Source of the DNA: Musa acuminata AAA Group
Taxonomy: Eukaryota > Streptophyta > Magnoliopsida > Zingiberales > Musaceae
NCBI RefSeq assembly: GCF_036884655.1
Contig: NC_088355.1
Coordinates: 24,087,501-24,151,500 of the forward strand
Reading direction: 5' to 3'
Length of the DNA: 64,000 nt
Translations under genes and position numbers: made by a program
Shown: positions 9,219-19,323 of the stretch, in pieces
How the letters are laid out: each line of letters opens with the position of its first letter
How positions within the stretch are numbered: the stretch's first letter is position 1
Notes under the pieces: model-generated
What the model was told of the DNA's origin: nothing
Databases searched by the model: none
The model's input: the letters and a program-made list of their open reading frames with translations, nothing else

Positions 9219-10437
9219 AACTAGAGATTACGCCGATTTTAGAGTGGTTCGGTCAAATGACCTACATCCAATTGCGAGGCCCCTCTTCGATGAGGCTCCC
9301 ACCTTCCACTAGCAAATCTCTTGAAATGGAAGGGTAAATACCCATCTTACAACCTTTTACAAGCAGTTCAACCTCTTACAAATTTTCAATAAGAAAGAAG
9401 GAGGAGAACTCTCTAGAAAATTGAAAATAAGACTTGCTAAGACTTTCTAAGACTTTTCTCTCAATCAAATGCTTCTCAAAAGTTGTATTCTCAGCTGAGA
9501 CTTTAGGGGTATTTATAGGCCTCAAGAGGATTCAAATTTGGACTCCAAAAATTTGAATTCTCTTATGTTCCCGATGCTGGCGGTGCCACCGCCCAGCGCT
9601 CGGGTGCTGAGCGGGGCAACCGCCCAACCTAGGAGGTGTCACCGCCCAGCTCTCGGGTGCTGGGTGGTGCCACCGCCTAGGCCAAATCAACTCACTGGTT
9701 GGGCTCCAAACTTGGCCCAAACCAGTCCGAACTCGAGCCCAATTGGCCCCTACTTGGGTTATAAGATTAACACCTAATACTAACCCTAATTAACGTGCTA
9801 ACTATGAATTTAAAGATATTTTCTAAGCTATTACAAAGTCTGTAAGTCAAGACTTCTTCCGGCGAGCTTCCGACGAACATCCGACGGTCTTCCGATAAAC
9901 TCTCGGAAACCATTCTGCGGACTCCCGGCAAGCTCCTAGACTTCACGATTTGATCTTGGCGAGTTCCAACGAGCTTCTTCGGCAAGCTCCGATCTTTCTC
10001 GGCGAGCTCCGCGAACTTTCAATGAACCTTCTGGCGAGCTTCCGAAAAACCCTTCGGCAAGCTCCCTACTCATTCTCGGCTAGTTCCGGCAGCATTCCTG
10101 ACGAACCTTCGGACTTCCGTCGAACTCTTGAACTCGCATTGAATCATTCGTGCTTGACTCCGACACTTTGTTTTGCTTTATGTCTTCGTCGTTATCGTAG
10201 TTAATCCTGCACACACAAGCAAAAACTCTACTCCGATCTAGACAATTATTATAAAGTGAATTGACATTCTGTTGCCCGGCACGTCATTGGTTGGCACTTC
10301 ATCCGATTCTTCGGCGCATCGTCCGCTCTTGCGACTTGTTGCCCAATCGGCGGTTGACCTCCGCAACGCCGATATCCTTGGCGCAATTCTGCTCTTGGCC
10401 CGATGCCCGACGTCCGAAGCGTTTACGAGATTCAACA
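9219..10437 (-). repeat. Copia-A1 left (3') LTR, second piece
   Basis: It resumes after the LINE-a duplication with AACTAGAGATTACGCCG, as at 14502. It contains a minus-strand TATA box (TATTTATAGG, 9510-9519), a short GGCGGTGCCACCGCCC block (about 9578-9685), and a TTCCGACGA-rich part. It ends TTCAACA at 10437. Compared with the right LTR, about 130 bp are missing just before the end (after GTCCGAAGC). Together with 3274-3481 this LTR is about 1.43 kb, against 1.58 kb on the right. Confidence 0.88.
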
Positions 10438-10453
10438 ATCTCCCCCTTTTTGA
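10438..10453 (-). other. Polypurine tract of Copia-A1
   Basis: ATCTCCCCCTTTTT directly inside the LTR end reads as AAAAAGGGGGAGAT on the element strand, next to TGTTGAA. This is the primer for plus-strand DNA synthesis. The same motif is present in Copia-B2 at 63604. Confidence 0.85.
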
Positions 10454-13400
10454 TGATGACAACCAATTGATGATGTAGTTAAACTTGACTCCCGGAGTTT
10501 AAACAAACTCCCCCTATCAATATGTCATATTGATAGAACCTTGAATTCAAACTGAATTCAAGTCATTGCAATATTCATTATGAATACTTGCAACACGTGA
10601 TTATAAACTCATGCATAGACTTATGCATATCATGTCATCAACATACTTCTCCTCCTTTGTCATCAACAAAAAGGAGAAGTACAACTATTCTTTGTGTTTG
10701 TAATATAAGTTCAACTCAATGCATGAAAAACATAATATTAAGTTTTATCATCATGCAGTTTTGAAGCTAGAAAATTTAGCAAGTAATGAATCATGCTTAG
10801 GACATTCAAGCTATCAAGTTTTAGATATTAAAGTTTTACAGCATACAAGATAGCACTTTTGGTAATGTTCAAGATAGTAAGTTCTACATCATGCAAGCTA
10901 GCAATATTGAGATGTTCAAGAAACCAACTCTTGCTTCTTGAAATATGCAAATTTGTCAAGTTTTGCTAGATGTGCAAGTTAGCATTTTTGCCTCTTAAGA
11001 TAGGAAAGATAGCACATTTGCTTCTTTTGAGATAGCAAATTTTTGCTTCTCGTTAGACTACAAGCTAGCAATTTTTACGATACGTAAGTTTTACAATATA
11101 CAAGCTAGCAAAAATTTCGAAAGCAAATGCAATATAGCTTTCTTGTGTAAGCTCATAATTCTTGCTTCCTATTGCAATGTACAAGTTGCAAGTTTTGCTT
11201 CTTGAGATAGGCAAGATAGCACTTTTGCAATTTTTGTTTCTTAAGATAGGCAAGCTTGTGATGTTCAAAATAACAAGCTCTTTCTTCTAGAAGTGCTATT
11301 TTTGCTTTCTTTGAAAAGTGTAAGCTAGCAAAATGTTTGAAAAAGTGATCTAGTTTTGCAACATACAAGCTAGCAAAAATGTCAAACTAGCAAGAGATAA
11401 TGTTTTACATGAGGCAAGCAAACAATTTGGCAAATGTTACATTTGAATCTTCTCTTTTGAGAAGTGCAATTTTTGCTTTCATCTTGAATTGTGCAAGCTA
11501 GTTAGTTTGCCTCTTTTTATGATGTCCACGCTAGAAATTCTTGCTCCCCTTTGTCATTGTCAAAAAGAAGGGAAGACCCTTATATCAATTTTCATATTAT
11601 GACAAAGGTAAGTATCATTCTTATTTGTGCATCATTATATATTCAAATTAAAACATACACAATTTCAATAACCTTATTTTTCATGCACGATACTAAAAAA
11701 TAAATCAATTATCATTAATAAGCATATCATACATGATACTCAAACATTAAAATTTTCAAGCATTTATCAACATGTTGATCATGATACCAAACATTCAATC
11801 ATTTAAAGCATTCACGATACACATCATATGCAATAAATAAATCATGTACATCATTATCATAAGTATTGCATACATCATTTTAACTTTCTGAATATTTCAT
11901 CATTGCATGCATCATACCAAAACATTTCAAGCCATGCAAGCCATAAATACAAAGAAATCATGTCATGAAGGATAAAATCATTTGAATACCAAAAGACATG
12001 ATTCATATAGTAAATATCTTCTTTAAATAAAATATCAAGAAAAATCATAGGAGTACAAAGAAGAGATCTTGTTTTAAAAGAAAAATCAAGTAATAACTCC
12101 AAGAACTCACAAGGAAAAATCATGATTCATTTAGAAAATCTCCTCTCAAGAGAATATCAAGTAAAATCGTAGAAGATTGATTAATGAGAAATTTTGATTT
12201 ATAATAAAATCTCATGTATCGAATGTCGAGAAATCAAAATGATGATTTATATAAAAAATTATCACAAGTTATATTCAAGAGAAAAATCATCATTCATTTT
12301 CAACTAATTCAATTTGTCACATCAATATTTCTTAGATATGCATGATACCAAAACATGGTTTTAAATCTTTAACATAAAACATGCACAAATTGATAGGAGA
12401 AGGGAAGAATTCAAACGTACAAAGATTTCAACCATCTCATAAACAAATGTAAGACCAAGTCATGAATCCAAAATTCCATGAATCAAAATGATCATCAAAG
12501 GTAATCTCATGTTATTCCAAGAAATCAATATCATGATTTTGATAAAATTCATTTCAAATTTCAATCATCAAAATCATCAAATTATCAACATTACTTTCAA
12601 GAAATTCAAAATGGTATACATAGATTTATCATAATAAACATCAAGATCAATAGGATAGAGAAAAATAAATTTTCAAGGAAAAGATATTTTCCTCTTTTTA
12701 GTTGTTTCAATTCATATAATTTTATTTCACTTATACCAAATAAAAACATGTATAATGTTTAAAACCGAAAGTGTAGATTTATTACAACAAAGATTAATAA
12801 GGCACTTTCATTATGGTAAAAATCAATAATCCATAAATCACAAGATTCATATGCATAATTTCGAAATTTATTAAGCACGATCATTATGCATTACACTAAA
12901 ACATGGTTTCAAAATGTTTAATATTTTCATTACATCATTATGCAATGGTTTCATTGAACATAATTTTGAATGATTCTTATAGATAACTAAAACTTCTTTA
13001 GTTTTAATTTATGTCATTGACTTTATATTAGCATGCTCAAGTTTTGTTCTTATGTCAAAAACATACATCATGTTTGAAAACAAAAAACAAGGTTTAAAAA
13101 AAAATCATCAAGCCTTCCATATAAAAACCATGCATCATCATTGAAGGTTAATATGGAAATCATCAAAATACACATTCTTGCTTCTCAAGCACATATATAT
13201 GATTATTTAAATCTAACATTTTATTCTGTTAACATAAAACATACAATTTTCAAGAAAAATAATTATTCAAAAGAAAAGAGAAAATGCATCATGGAAAACA
13301 TCAAGTAATTTGAAAATAATTCAAGAGAGTTGAGTTACTTACCTTGTAGTCGAAGCCCGTCAAAGCCCAATTCTCCGTTTCACCTTTGGAAGTTCTTGAT

Positions 13401-13471
13401 TCATCCTTGGTTGCCTTCCTCTTCTTTGGCCTCTCCCTCCGTTCAAGTTCATTGTATATTTTAGATTTTTG
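10454..13471 (-). mobile_element. Copia-A1 noncoding internal region
   Basis: About 3 kb with no supportable gene. 10600-11560 is made of degenerate short repeats around CAAGCTAGCAA, GATAGCA and TTTTGCTTCTT. 11580-13330 is very AT-rich with many ATCAT motifs. Close to 13340-13470 the sequence becomes the end of gag (ERRER-like lysine-rich codons), separated by a stop. Where an autonomous Copia would carry protease, integrase, RT and RNase H, nothing recognisable is left. Confidence 0.75.
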
Positions 13472-14245
13472 TTAAGTAAACTTATTAAGATTTAGTGTTC
13501 GAAGTTCAAGTTCATCATTGTCCTCATCACTTGAGTCATTGCTCAAGTGGTATTCATTTGTCCGGGGTTCCAAATCCTTCATGTTCTTTGGAAGGTGGTT
13601 CAAGTGTTCATTGTGTTCATCATGTGCATTGCGCACCATTTCATATGTCATTAACAAACCAATTAGTTCTTCAAGTGGAAAAATATTTAAATCTTTTGTT
13701 TCTTGTATTGCGATTATTTTAGAGTCCCACCTTTTTGGAAGGGATCTTAAGATTTTGCTTACGAGATCAAAATTCGAAAAAGATTTACTAAGAACTCTTC
13801 GATTATTGACGACATCCGTGAAACGGGTGTACATGTCGCCTATAGTCTCGCTTGGTTGCATTTCAAAAAGCTCAAAATCATGCAATAAAATGTTAACTTT
13901 CGAGTCTTTGACTCTAATAATTCCATTGTGTATGATTTCAAGTGTTCGCCAAATATCGAAAGCCGTTTCGCACGTAGAAATCCGATTGAACTAATTTTTG
14001 TCCAAAGCGCAAAATAAGGCATTCATAACCTTTCCGTTTAAAGAAAAATATTTCTTCTCCAAATCCGACCATTCGTTCATCGGTTTAGAGGGAAGTTGAA
14101 AACCATTTTCAATGATATTCCATAAATCCAAATTCATAGAAATCAAGAAAACTCTCATTCGAGTTTTCCAATAAGTATAGTCCAATCCGTTAAACAATGG
14201 TGGACGAACAACCGATAAGCCCTCTTGAAAGCCATGAAGAGCCAT
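13472..14245 (-). pseudogene. Copia-A1 gag (UBN2/DUF4219 type) with in-frame stops
   Basis: From the ATG at 14245: MALHGFQEG, then LFNGLDYTYWKTRMRVFLI and LDLWNIIENGF as in Copia gag. An in-frame stop (GAG to TAG) at 13991-13993 follows ALDKN; the Copia-B1 copy has E there. The same frame continues with DFELFEMQPSETIGDMYTRF (residues around DMYTRFTDVVN are the UBN2 core), SLPKRWDSKIIAIQE and an acidic segment, ending at a second stop (13472). The zinc knuckle expected near the C-terminus was not seen. Apart from the two stops the frame is preserved, so inactivation may be recent. Confidence 0.8.
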
Positions 14246-14281
14246 TTCTCTCAGGTGTAAATCCGAAATGAGAAATATCGG

Positions 14282-14293
14282 GCTCTGATACCA
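14282..14293 (-). other. Primer-binding site of Copia-A1
   Basis: GCTCTGATACCA (element strand TGGTATCAGAGC), complementary to initiator Met-tRNA, two bases from the LTR start at 14296. Confidence 0.9.
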
Positions 14294-14295
14294 AT

Positions 14296-15870
14296 TGTTA
14301 GGATCGGAGCGGCACTAAGAGGGGGGGGTGAATTAGTGCAGCGGATTAAAACTTCAGTTTTAGAAAAATCTTTCGTACGATAAGAACGGAACTTGAAAAG
14401 CTTAACTTGAAAGCGTATTTTTAAAGTTGCGCAGCAAAGGTAATAAGGAACTAAAGCATGTAAGAAGGTTTGTAGTAATATAAATAGCAATAATGAAATG
14501 CAAACTAGAGATTACGCCGATTTTAGAGTGGTTCGGTCAAATGACCTACATCACATCCACTTGCGAGGCCCCTCTTCGTTGAGGCTCCCACTTTCCACTA
14601 GCAAATCTCTTGAAATGGAAGGGTAAATACCCATCTTACAACCTTTTACAAGCAGTTCAACCTCTTACAAATTTTCAATAAGAAAGAAGGAGGAGAACTC
14701 TCTAGAACATTGAAAATAAGACTTGCTAAGACTTTCTAAGACTTTTCTCTCAATCAAATGCTTCTCAAAAGTTGTATTCTCAGCTGAGACTTGAGGGGAA
14801 TTTATAGGCCTCAAGAGGATTCAAATTTGGGCTCAAAAAATTTGAATTCTCTTATGTTCCAGATGCTGGCGGTGCCACCGCCCAGCGCTCGGGTGCTGGG
14901 CGGTGCAACCGCCCAGCCCAGGAGGTGTCACCGCCCAGCTCTCGGGTGCTGGGCGGTGCTACCGCCTAGGCCAAATCAGCTCACTAGTTGGGCTCCAAAC
15001 TTGGCCCAAACCAGTCCGAACTCGGGCCCAATTGGCCCCTACTAGGGTTATAGGATTAACACCTAATCCTAACCTTAATTAACGTGCTAACTACGAATTT
15101 AAAGAAATTTTCTAAGCTATTACAAAGTCTGTAAGTCAAGACTATTTCCGGCGAGCTTCCGACGAACTTCCGACGATCTTCCGATAAACTCTGAGAAACC
15201 ATTCTGCGGACTCCCGGCAAGCTCCTATACTTCACGATTTGATCTTGGCGAGTTCCAACGAGCTTCTTCGGCAAGCTCCGATCTTTCTCGGCGAGCTCCG
15301 CGAACTTCCAACGAACCTTCTGGCTAGCTTCCAAAAAACCCTTCGGCAAGCTCCCTACTCATTCTCGGCTAGTTCCGGCAGCATTCCCGACGAACCTTCG
15401 GACTTCGTCGAACTCTTGAACTCACAATGAATCCTTCGTGCTTGACTCCGACACTCTGTTTTGCTTTATATCTTCGTCGTTATCGTAGTTAATCCTGCAC
15501 ACACAAGCAAAAACTCTACTCCGATCTAGACAATTATTATAAAGCGAATTGACATTCTGTTGCCCGTCACGTCATTGGTTGGTGCTTCGTCCGATTCTTC
15601 GGCGCATCGTCCTCACTTGCGGCTTGTTGCCCAATCGACGGTTGTCCTCCGCAAGGCCGATATCCTTGACGCAATTCCGCTCTTGGCCCGATGCCCGACG
15701 TCCGAAGCCTTCTGCCATCCAATATCCTAACGTGATCTCTTCCGGCACAACGTCAATTCCTCCTGCCATAATTGTCTAATCTTGATCGAGTAGCCATGCA
15801 TAACTCAAAATGCAGTTAAACATAAACATAATTATCAATTAGTTTCATCATCAAAATATGAGATTCAACA
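14296..15870 (-). repeat. Copia-A1 right (5') LTR
   Basis: About 1575 bp from TGTTAGGATCGGAGCGG to GAGATTCAACA. An eight-base G-tract lies near the start, a TATA-like ATTTATAGG at about 14800, and the GGCGGTGCCACCGCCC block at about 14868-14970. It ends at 15870, where GTTTC (the target duplication) follows. It keeps about 130 bp near the end that the left LTR has lost. Confidence 0.9.
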
Positions 15871-15875
15871 GTTTC

Positions 15876-15899
15876 ATCATTAAAATACGAGATTCAACA
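15876..15899 (-). repeat. Copia-B1 right LTR, terminal piece
   Basis: ATCATTAAAATACGAGATTCAACA continues the Copia-B1 LTR interrupted at 3273 and closes it with ATTCAACA. The next five bases, GTTCC, would be its target duplication, but the left partner lies outside the window. Confidence 0.75.
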
Positions 15900-15901
15900 G
15901 T

Positions 15902-16130
15902 TCCTAAACCCTAACTCCTAATAAGACTCTTACTCAAGACTCCTACTTCTAACCAACTCCTAATTGGACTTCTACTCAAAACTCCTATTCCTTTACAACT
16001 CCTAATTCATCTCTAAGAAACAACCTCCTAACCTTAGCCGGCCTCTTCACCTCTTTAATAGGGGTTGGCTTAGGTAGGTTTTACATGAATGTCCCTCTCA
16101 ATTAGGACTCTCCTAGCTAGAGTCCTAACA
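15902..16130 (-). repeat. Gyp-1L 3' LTR, U3 part
   Basis: Minus strand begins TGTTAGGACTCTAGCTAGG at 16130 and runs to GGAGTTAGGGTTTA, matching the first ~270 bp of the Gyp-2 LTR. It has only one copy of the leading palindromic unit, where Gyp-2 has three. The TATA-box part and everything after it are missing at the Copia-B1 boundary. Confidence 0.82.
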
Positions 16131-16150
16131 GACCTGCCTCTTCAAATCAG
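16131..16150 (-). other. Polypurine tract of Gyp-1L
   Basis: On the element strand TGATTTGAAGAGGCAGGTC precedes the LTR start TGTTAGG. The same sequence, slightly changed, stands before the Gyp-2 3' LTR at 41195-41212. Confidence 0.7.
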
Positions 16151-16330
16151 CCTTGTCCTCGAGGCTGACGATTCATGAATTTTGGGAATTTGACCTTCAA
16201 GTCGTCATAGTTCTCCCATGTGACATCTTCTGTTGGTAGGTTCACCCACTATATTAGCACTTTAGTAGTGGGTCGTCATCGTCGAGTCACGATCCGTCGA
16301 TCAATAATGGCACTTGGCTAGGTCTGGAGT
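16150..16330 (-). pseudogene. Integrase C-terminal chromodomain-like relic (Gyp-1L)
   Basis: In one minus-strand frame I read SAIIDRRIVTRR, a stop, RPTTKVLI, a stop, then WVNLPTEDVTWENYDDLK and VKFPKF. This resembles the tail of chromovirus integrases (pattern VLVQW..LP.EDATWE). Two stops break it. The chromodomain of such elements steers integration to particular chromatin; here it is dead. Confidence 0.6.
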
Positions 16331-16843
16331 TCTCCTTGGATAGTCATATTTGGTGGGTGGCTTTGGGCTGTCTCTAAGCATAAGGTATTTGTTCTTGATG
16401 GTTATGCCATTGAGAGCTCGGTAATCAACGTATATTGGCCATGTTCCGTCCTTCATGCGTACAAGTAGCACCGGTGAAGAATAGAGGTTGCAACTTGGCC
16501 GAATAACTCCTGTTTCGAGCATCTCTTTTACAATCCTTTCTATTTCATCCTTCTGGAGATATAGATATTGATATGGCCGAGTATTTGCTAGAGGTTTGCC
16601 TGAATGAATCGTTATATAATGATCATGCCGACGGGTAAGAGGTAGGTTGTATGGTTCGTCAAATATATCTGAAAATTCAGCAAGTAAAGAAAGTATGTTT
16701 GGATCTTCAAATTCTATTGGCTCTCCCTTTGTTTGCTGCTCAAGTTGTACCAAAAATTTGCTGCATGCTTTATGCAAAATCTTCTCCATTTGTTGTGTGC
16801 AAATCGTCGTTACGTCGCCCCCATGTTTCCCGTTCAGTATCAC
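16331..16843 (-). pseudogene. Reverse transcriptase N-terminal fragment (Gyp-1L)
   Basis: An open frame with EFSDIFDEPYNLPLTRRHDH, DEIERIVKEMLETGVIRPS, YSSPVLLVRMKDGTW and VDYRALNGITIKNKY, which is the start of a Ty3/Gypsy RT. It then runs into unrelated codons (RDSPKPPTKYDYPRRTPDLAK) that belong near the integrase C-terminus. The catalytic YxDD palm, RNase H and integrase core are deleted, so it cannot copy RNA. Confidence 0.75.
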
Positions 16844-16888
16844 TTATTTCTCCTTATTGTAAAATTTCATAATTAGTTGCATAAAATT

Positions 16889-17329
16889 CTAAGAAATATC
16901 ATCTAATGTCGTCAACAATTTAATTATGAGCATGGCCTCATGATCATCAAGAGGGAAAAGGAAGAAATATGCAATTATCTCTTGGTAAGGACTCATGATC
17001 AGCAATAGTTTCAATTGCGAGCGCCTACTATCATACTTCAAAATCCATCCATCGAATACCTTAACATCAAACCTGTTGCAATTCTCGATAGGTAAGGCCA
17101 TCTGGATACTAACCTTACTGTTTAGAAAGTTATTAGTACTGCCCATGTCGATGAGAACAGTGATTGGTTGTTGTTTGAGAAGGCCTCCAACTTTCATCGT
17201 TTGCGGGTTTGAGTAGCCGGCTAGTGCATGTATCGTAACTTCGGTCGATTGTGACTCTTCTTCTGCATCTTCTTCTTCATGTTCAAGGCTCTCTTCTGAA
17301 TGTTTAACAACCTCTATTGGTTCAATCAT
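16889..17329 (-). pseudogene. Gypsy gag end / aspartic protease (Gyp-1L)
   Basis: An acidic stretch (EESLEHEEEDAEEESQ) links gag to a retropepsin-like domain: TMKVGGLLKQQPITVLIDMG, then STNNFLNSKVSIQM. The usual active-site triad D-S/T-G reads D-M-G, as in Gyp-2. The frame stops before RT, whereas related elements usually read through. The protease would process Gag-Pol; here the polyprotein is broken. Confidence 0.65.
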
Positions 17330-17370
17330 AAGAAGTCTCCCTTTGCGGCAAGCTCAGACTCTCTCCTAAA

Positions 17371-17766
17371 CCTATGAAAAGGAGTGGAACTGCAGGCTCG
17401 CCCAGATCTAGGGCGACACTATAGTGGCGACCAGATCTAGGGTGGCGACACTGTAGCGGCGACCAGATCTCCCTAGAGCGATCTGACTCCTGCAGTGTTG
17501 GCTTTCTCCCACGAGTTTTGCGTCGGCTTCTCCCCAAGGGCGATGATACTGTAGCAGCGACCAAATCTCCGAAGGGAGATCTCACTCCTGCAGTGTTGGC
17601 TTTCTCCCACGGGTGACGCATCGGCATCTCCCCAAGGGCAACGATACTGTAGCAGCAACTAGATCTCCCTAGGGCGACGGTACTATAGCGGCGATCTGAT
17701 ATACTGCAGCGGTGGCTTTTCCCTATGCCGACGATTCTATAGCGGCGACCAGAAGAGGGATCAAAC
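17371..17766 (+). promoter_or_regulatory. LINE-b 5'UTR with a different, ~98-bp monomer
   Basis: Two long units run from 17465 to about 17661 (AGATCTCC at 17465, AAATCTCC at 17563, AGATCTCC at 17661). Each holds GATCTGACTCCTGCAG-like sequence, GTTGGCTTTCTCCCACG and TCTCCCCAAGGGCGA. Short 30-bp AGATCT units precede them (17403, 17433). The last ~100 bp match the LINE-a leader. So the old subfamily used another monomer type. Promoter function is inferred. Confidence 0.7.
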
Positions 17767-19285
17767 ATGGCAGCGATGGCCCCTAGGGCTGGCGACGGTG
17801 GCGGGAGGGTTGAGGCAAGACCCCCTACCCTTACCCCTCAAGTTGCTCCTCCACCATATCCTCTCGAGAGAGAAACTCCTTCGACGAAGCAGCATCGAAG
17901 CAGGTCGCGCTCTAGATCGCGGCATCATGCTCTCATTTCCAGCGATCCTCGGCCTTGGACTAGCCTCTTCAAGGCTCCGGTTGGAAGTCCATATCTAAGC
18001 TTGGAATTCTACTCTAGAAGTTCAGGCTGATAAGAAGATTGATGTATACGAGACTGCTGATTCAGCAGAGCTTATTGAGACATGGTCTATGGCGATTGTT
18101 GGCTATGTGGTAGGTCTCAAAACATCTTATTTCCCACTATCTTCATTTATCAAAACTCGATGGGGAATATCGTCATTTGATCTTCATATGCTGGAGAACG
18201 GATTCTTTGTTTACAAGCTATACTCTGAAGAAGATTTGCAACGAATCCTCGAAGGATTCTGGACTATCCGCGGTCATCCAATGATTCTACGACGTTGGTC
18301 TCCTGATGTCCGTTTGGAGTTAGACAGCCTACAGTCTATTCCATTATGGGTATCCTTTCAAGGGCTGCCTCTACATCTTTGGAGTCGACGTTTTATTGCA
18401 AAGTTATGCAGCACTCTAGGACAGCCACTCTACATCTACAAAGCCACAGCAGCTCATACGAGATTAGCATTTGCACGAGCATGTGTGCTGGTTTCTTCCA
18501 ACGAAGATCTTCCTAATGAGGTTTTCTATCGTGATCTTGACGGGAACACTCAGAAGGTACATGTCTCATGTTCCTGGAAGCCACAACGATGTCAGTGTTG
18601 CTTATCTTTTGGTCAAGCAAATGGAGCTTGTCAGCAAACCCCAAAACCAACCACAAAGGTCTATCGACCACGTCAAGTGCCTCAGCAACAAAGTGATTCT
18701 TCTCTAATGGTAGTAGCACCGATGGTGGCGAAAACTATTGAGTATTCCGACTCGCAAGGAAAGCACCGCGGACAGAAGGACAAATCCAAAACTTTATCTC
18801 TTCCTCTAAAGTCAGAGCCTTCCATAATAGAGGTTTCCCATGGTACTAGTGGACAGGAGAAAAATAAGTCGGGAACTTCATCTCTTCCAATATCATCGGA
18901 TCCGTCCACAATAGCTCAACGAACTCAGGCCCAAACAAATCTCGCCAGCAAAGATATTCTTCCTCAACAAACTCAGGCCACAACAAACATCGCCAACAAG
19001 GATATTCTGTCTCAATAAACTCATGCCCCAACAAACCTCTCTAGCCAGGCTGATCCAACAAGTACTATCTAGGATATTGTGCTGTAACAATCTTATCGTG
19101 CTTCAACAAACCCTGCCAACCAAGACTACATGATTCAAGGTACTTTTAAGTTTAAAAATCTGCAAGCTGTAGATGAAGTGGATAAATATAGGAATAAAGC
19201 CATAAAAGGTAAGGATATTGTGTGGGATGAAAATACAAAACCAAAGGATAAGAAAAAGGATGGTACAATCCATCCAAATTCGTAG
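17767..19285 (+). pseudogene. LINE-b ORF1 pseudogene
   Basis: Homologous to the LINE-a ORF1. The frame shifts near 18005 (LEFITPEV in LINE-a becomes LEFYSRSSG and a stop). It then resumes from about 18030, with [15 protein letters not shown] at 18089, and keeps the DUF4283-like part. The knuckle has changed residues (CQCCLSFGQANGAC, where the knuckle H is Q). A stop at 19016-19018 and further stops interrupt the Q/T-rich tail. It cannot make the full protein. Confidence 0.88.
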
Positions 19286-19323
19286 GATGAATACCTTACC
19301 ACCTCTTCATTTGTTTATTACTG

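Larger units (their letters stand above)
3274..15870 (-). mobile_element. Copia-A1, non-autonomous LTR retrotransposon nested in Copia-B1
   Basis: Both ends match LTR termini (plus strand TGTTAGG ... ATTCAACA), flanked by the 5-bp target duplication GTTTC (3269-3273 and 15871-15875). From right to left it has a 5' LTR (14296-15870), primer-binding site, gag relic, about 3 kb of noncoding AT-rich sequence, a polypurine tract (10438-10453) and a 3' LTR (3274-10437, split by LINE-a). No pol domain is visible, so it depended on proteins made elsewhere. It sits inside the LTR of a related family (Copia-B1). Confidence 0.88.
15900..17360 (-). mobile_element. Gyp-1L: 3' half of a Ty3/Gypsy element
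   Basis: Reading on the minus strand: gag end, protease, start of RT, chromodomain-like relic, polypurine tract, and the first ~230 bp of the 3' LTR. The LTR stops where Copia-B1 was inserted. The RT region is fused by deletion to the integrase C-terminus. The gag breakpoint (near 17345-17360) corresponds closely to the place where Gyp-1R (plus strand, 31167-33503) ends, so the two look like complementary halves of one element. Confidence 0.8.

Noticed and set aside
13518..13994. 158-codon plus-strand frame opposite Copia gag
   Set aside because: Antisense shadow of the UBN2 gag frame; no similarity of its own.
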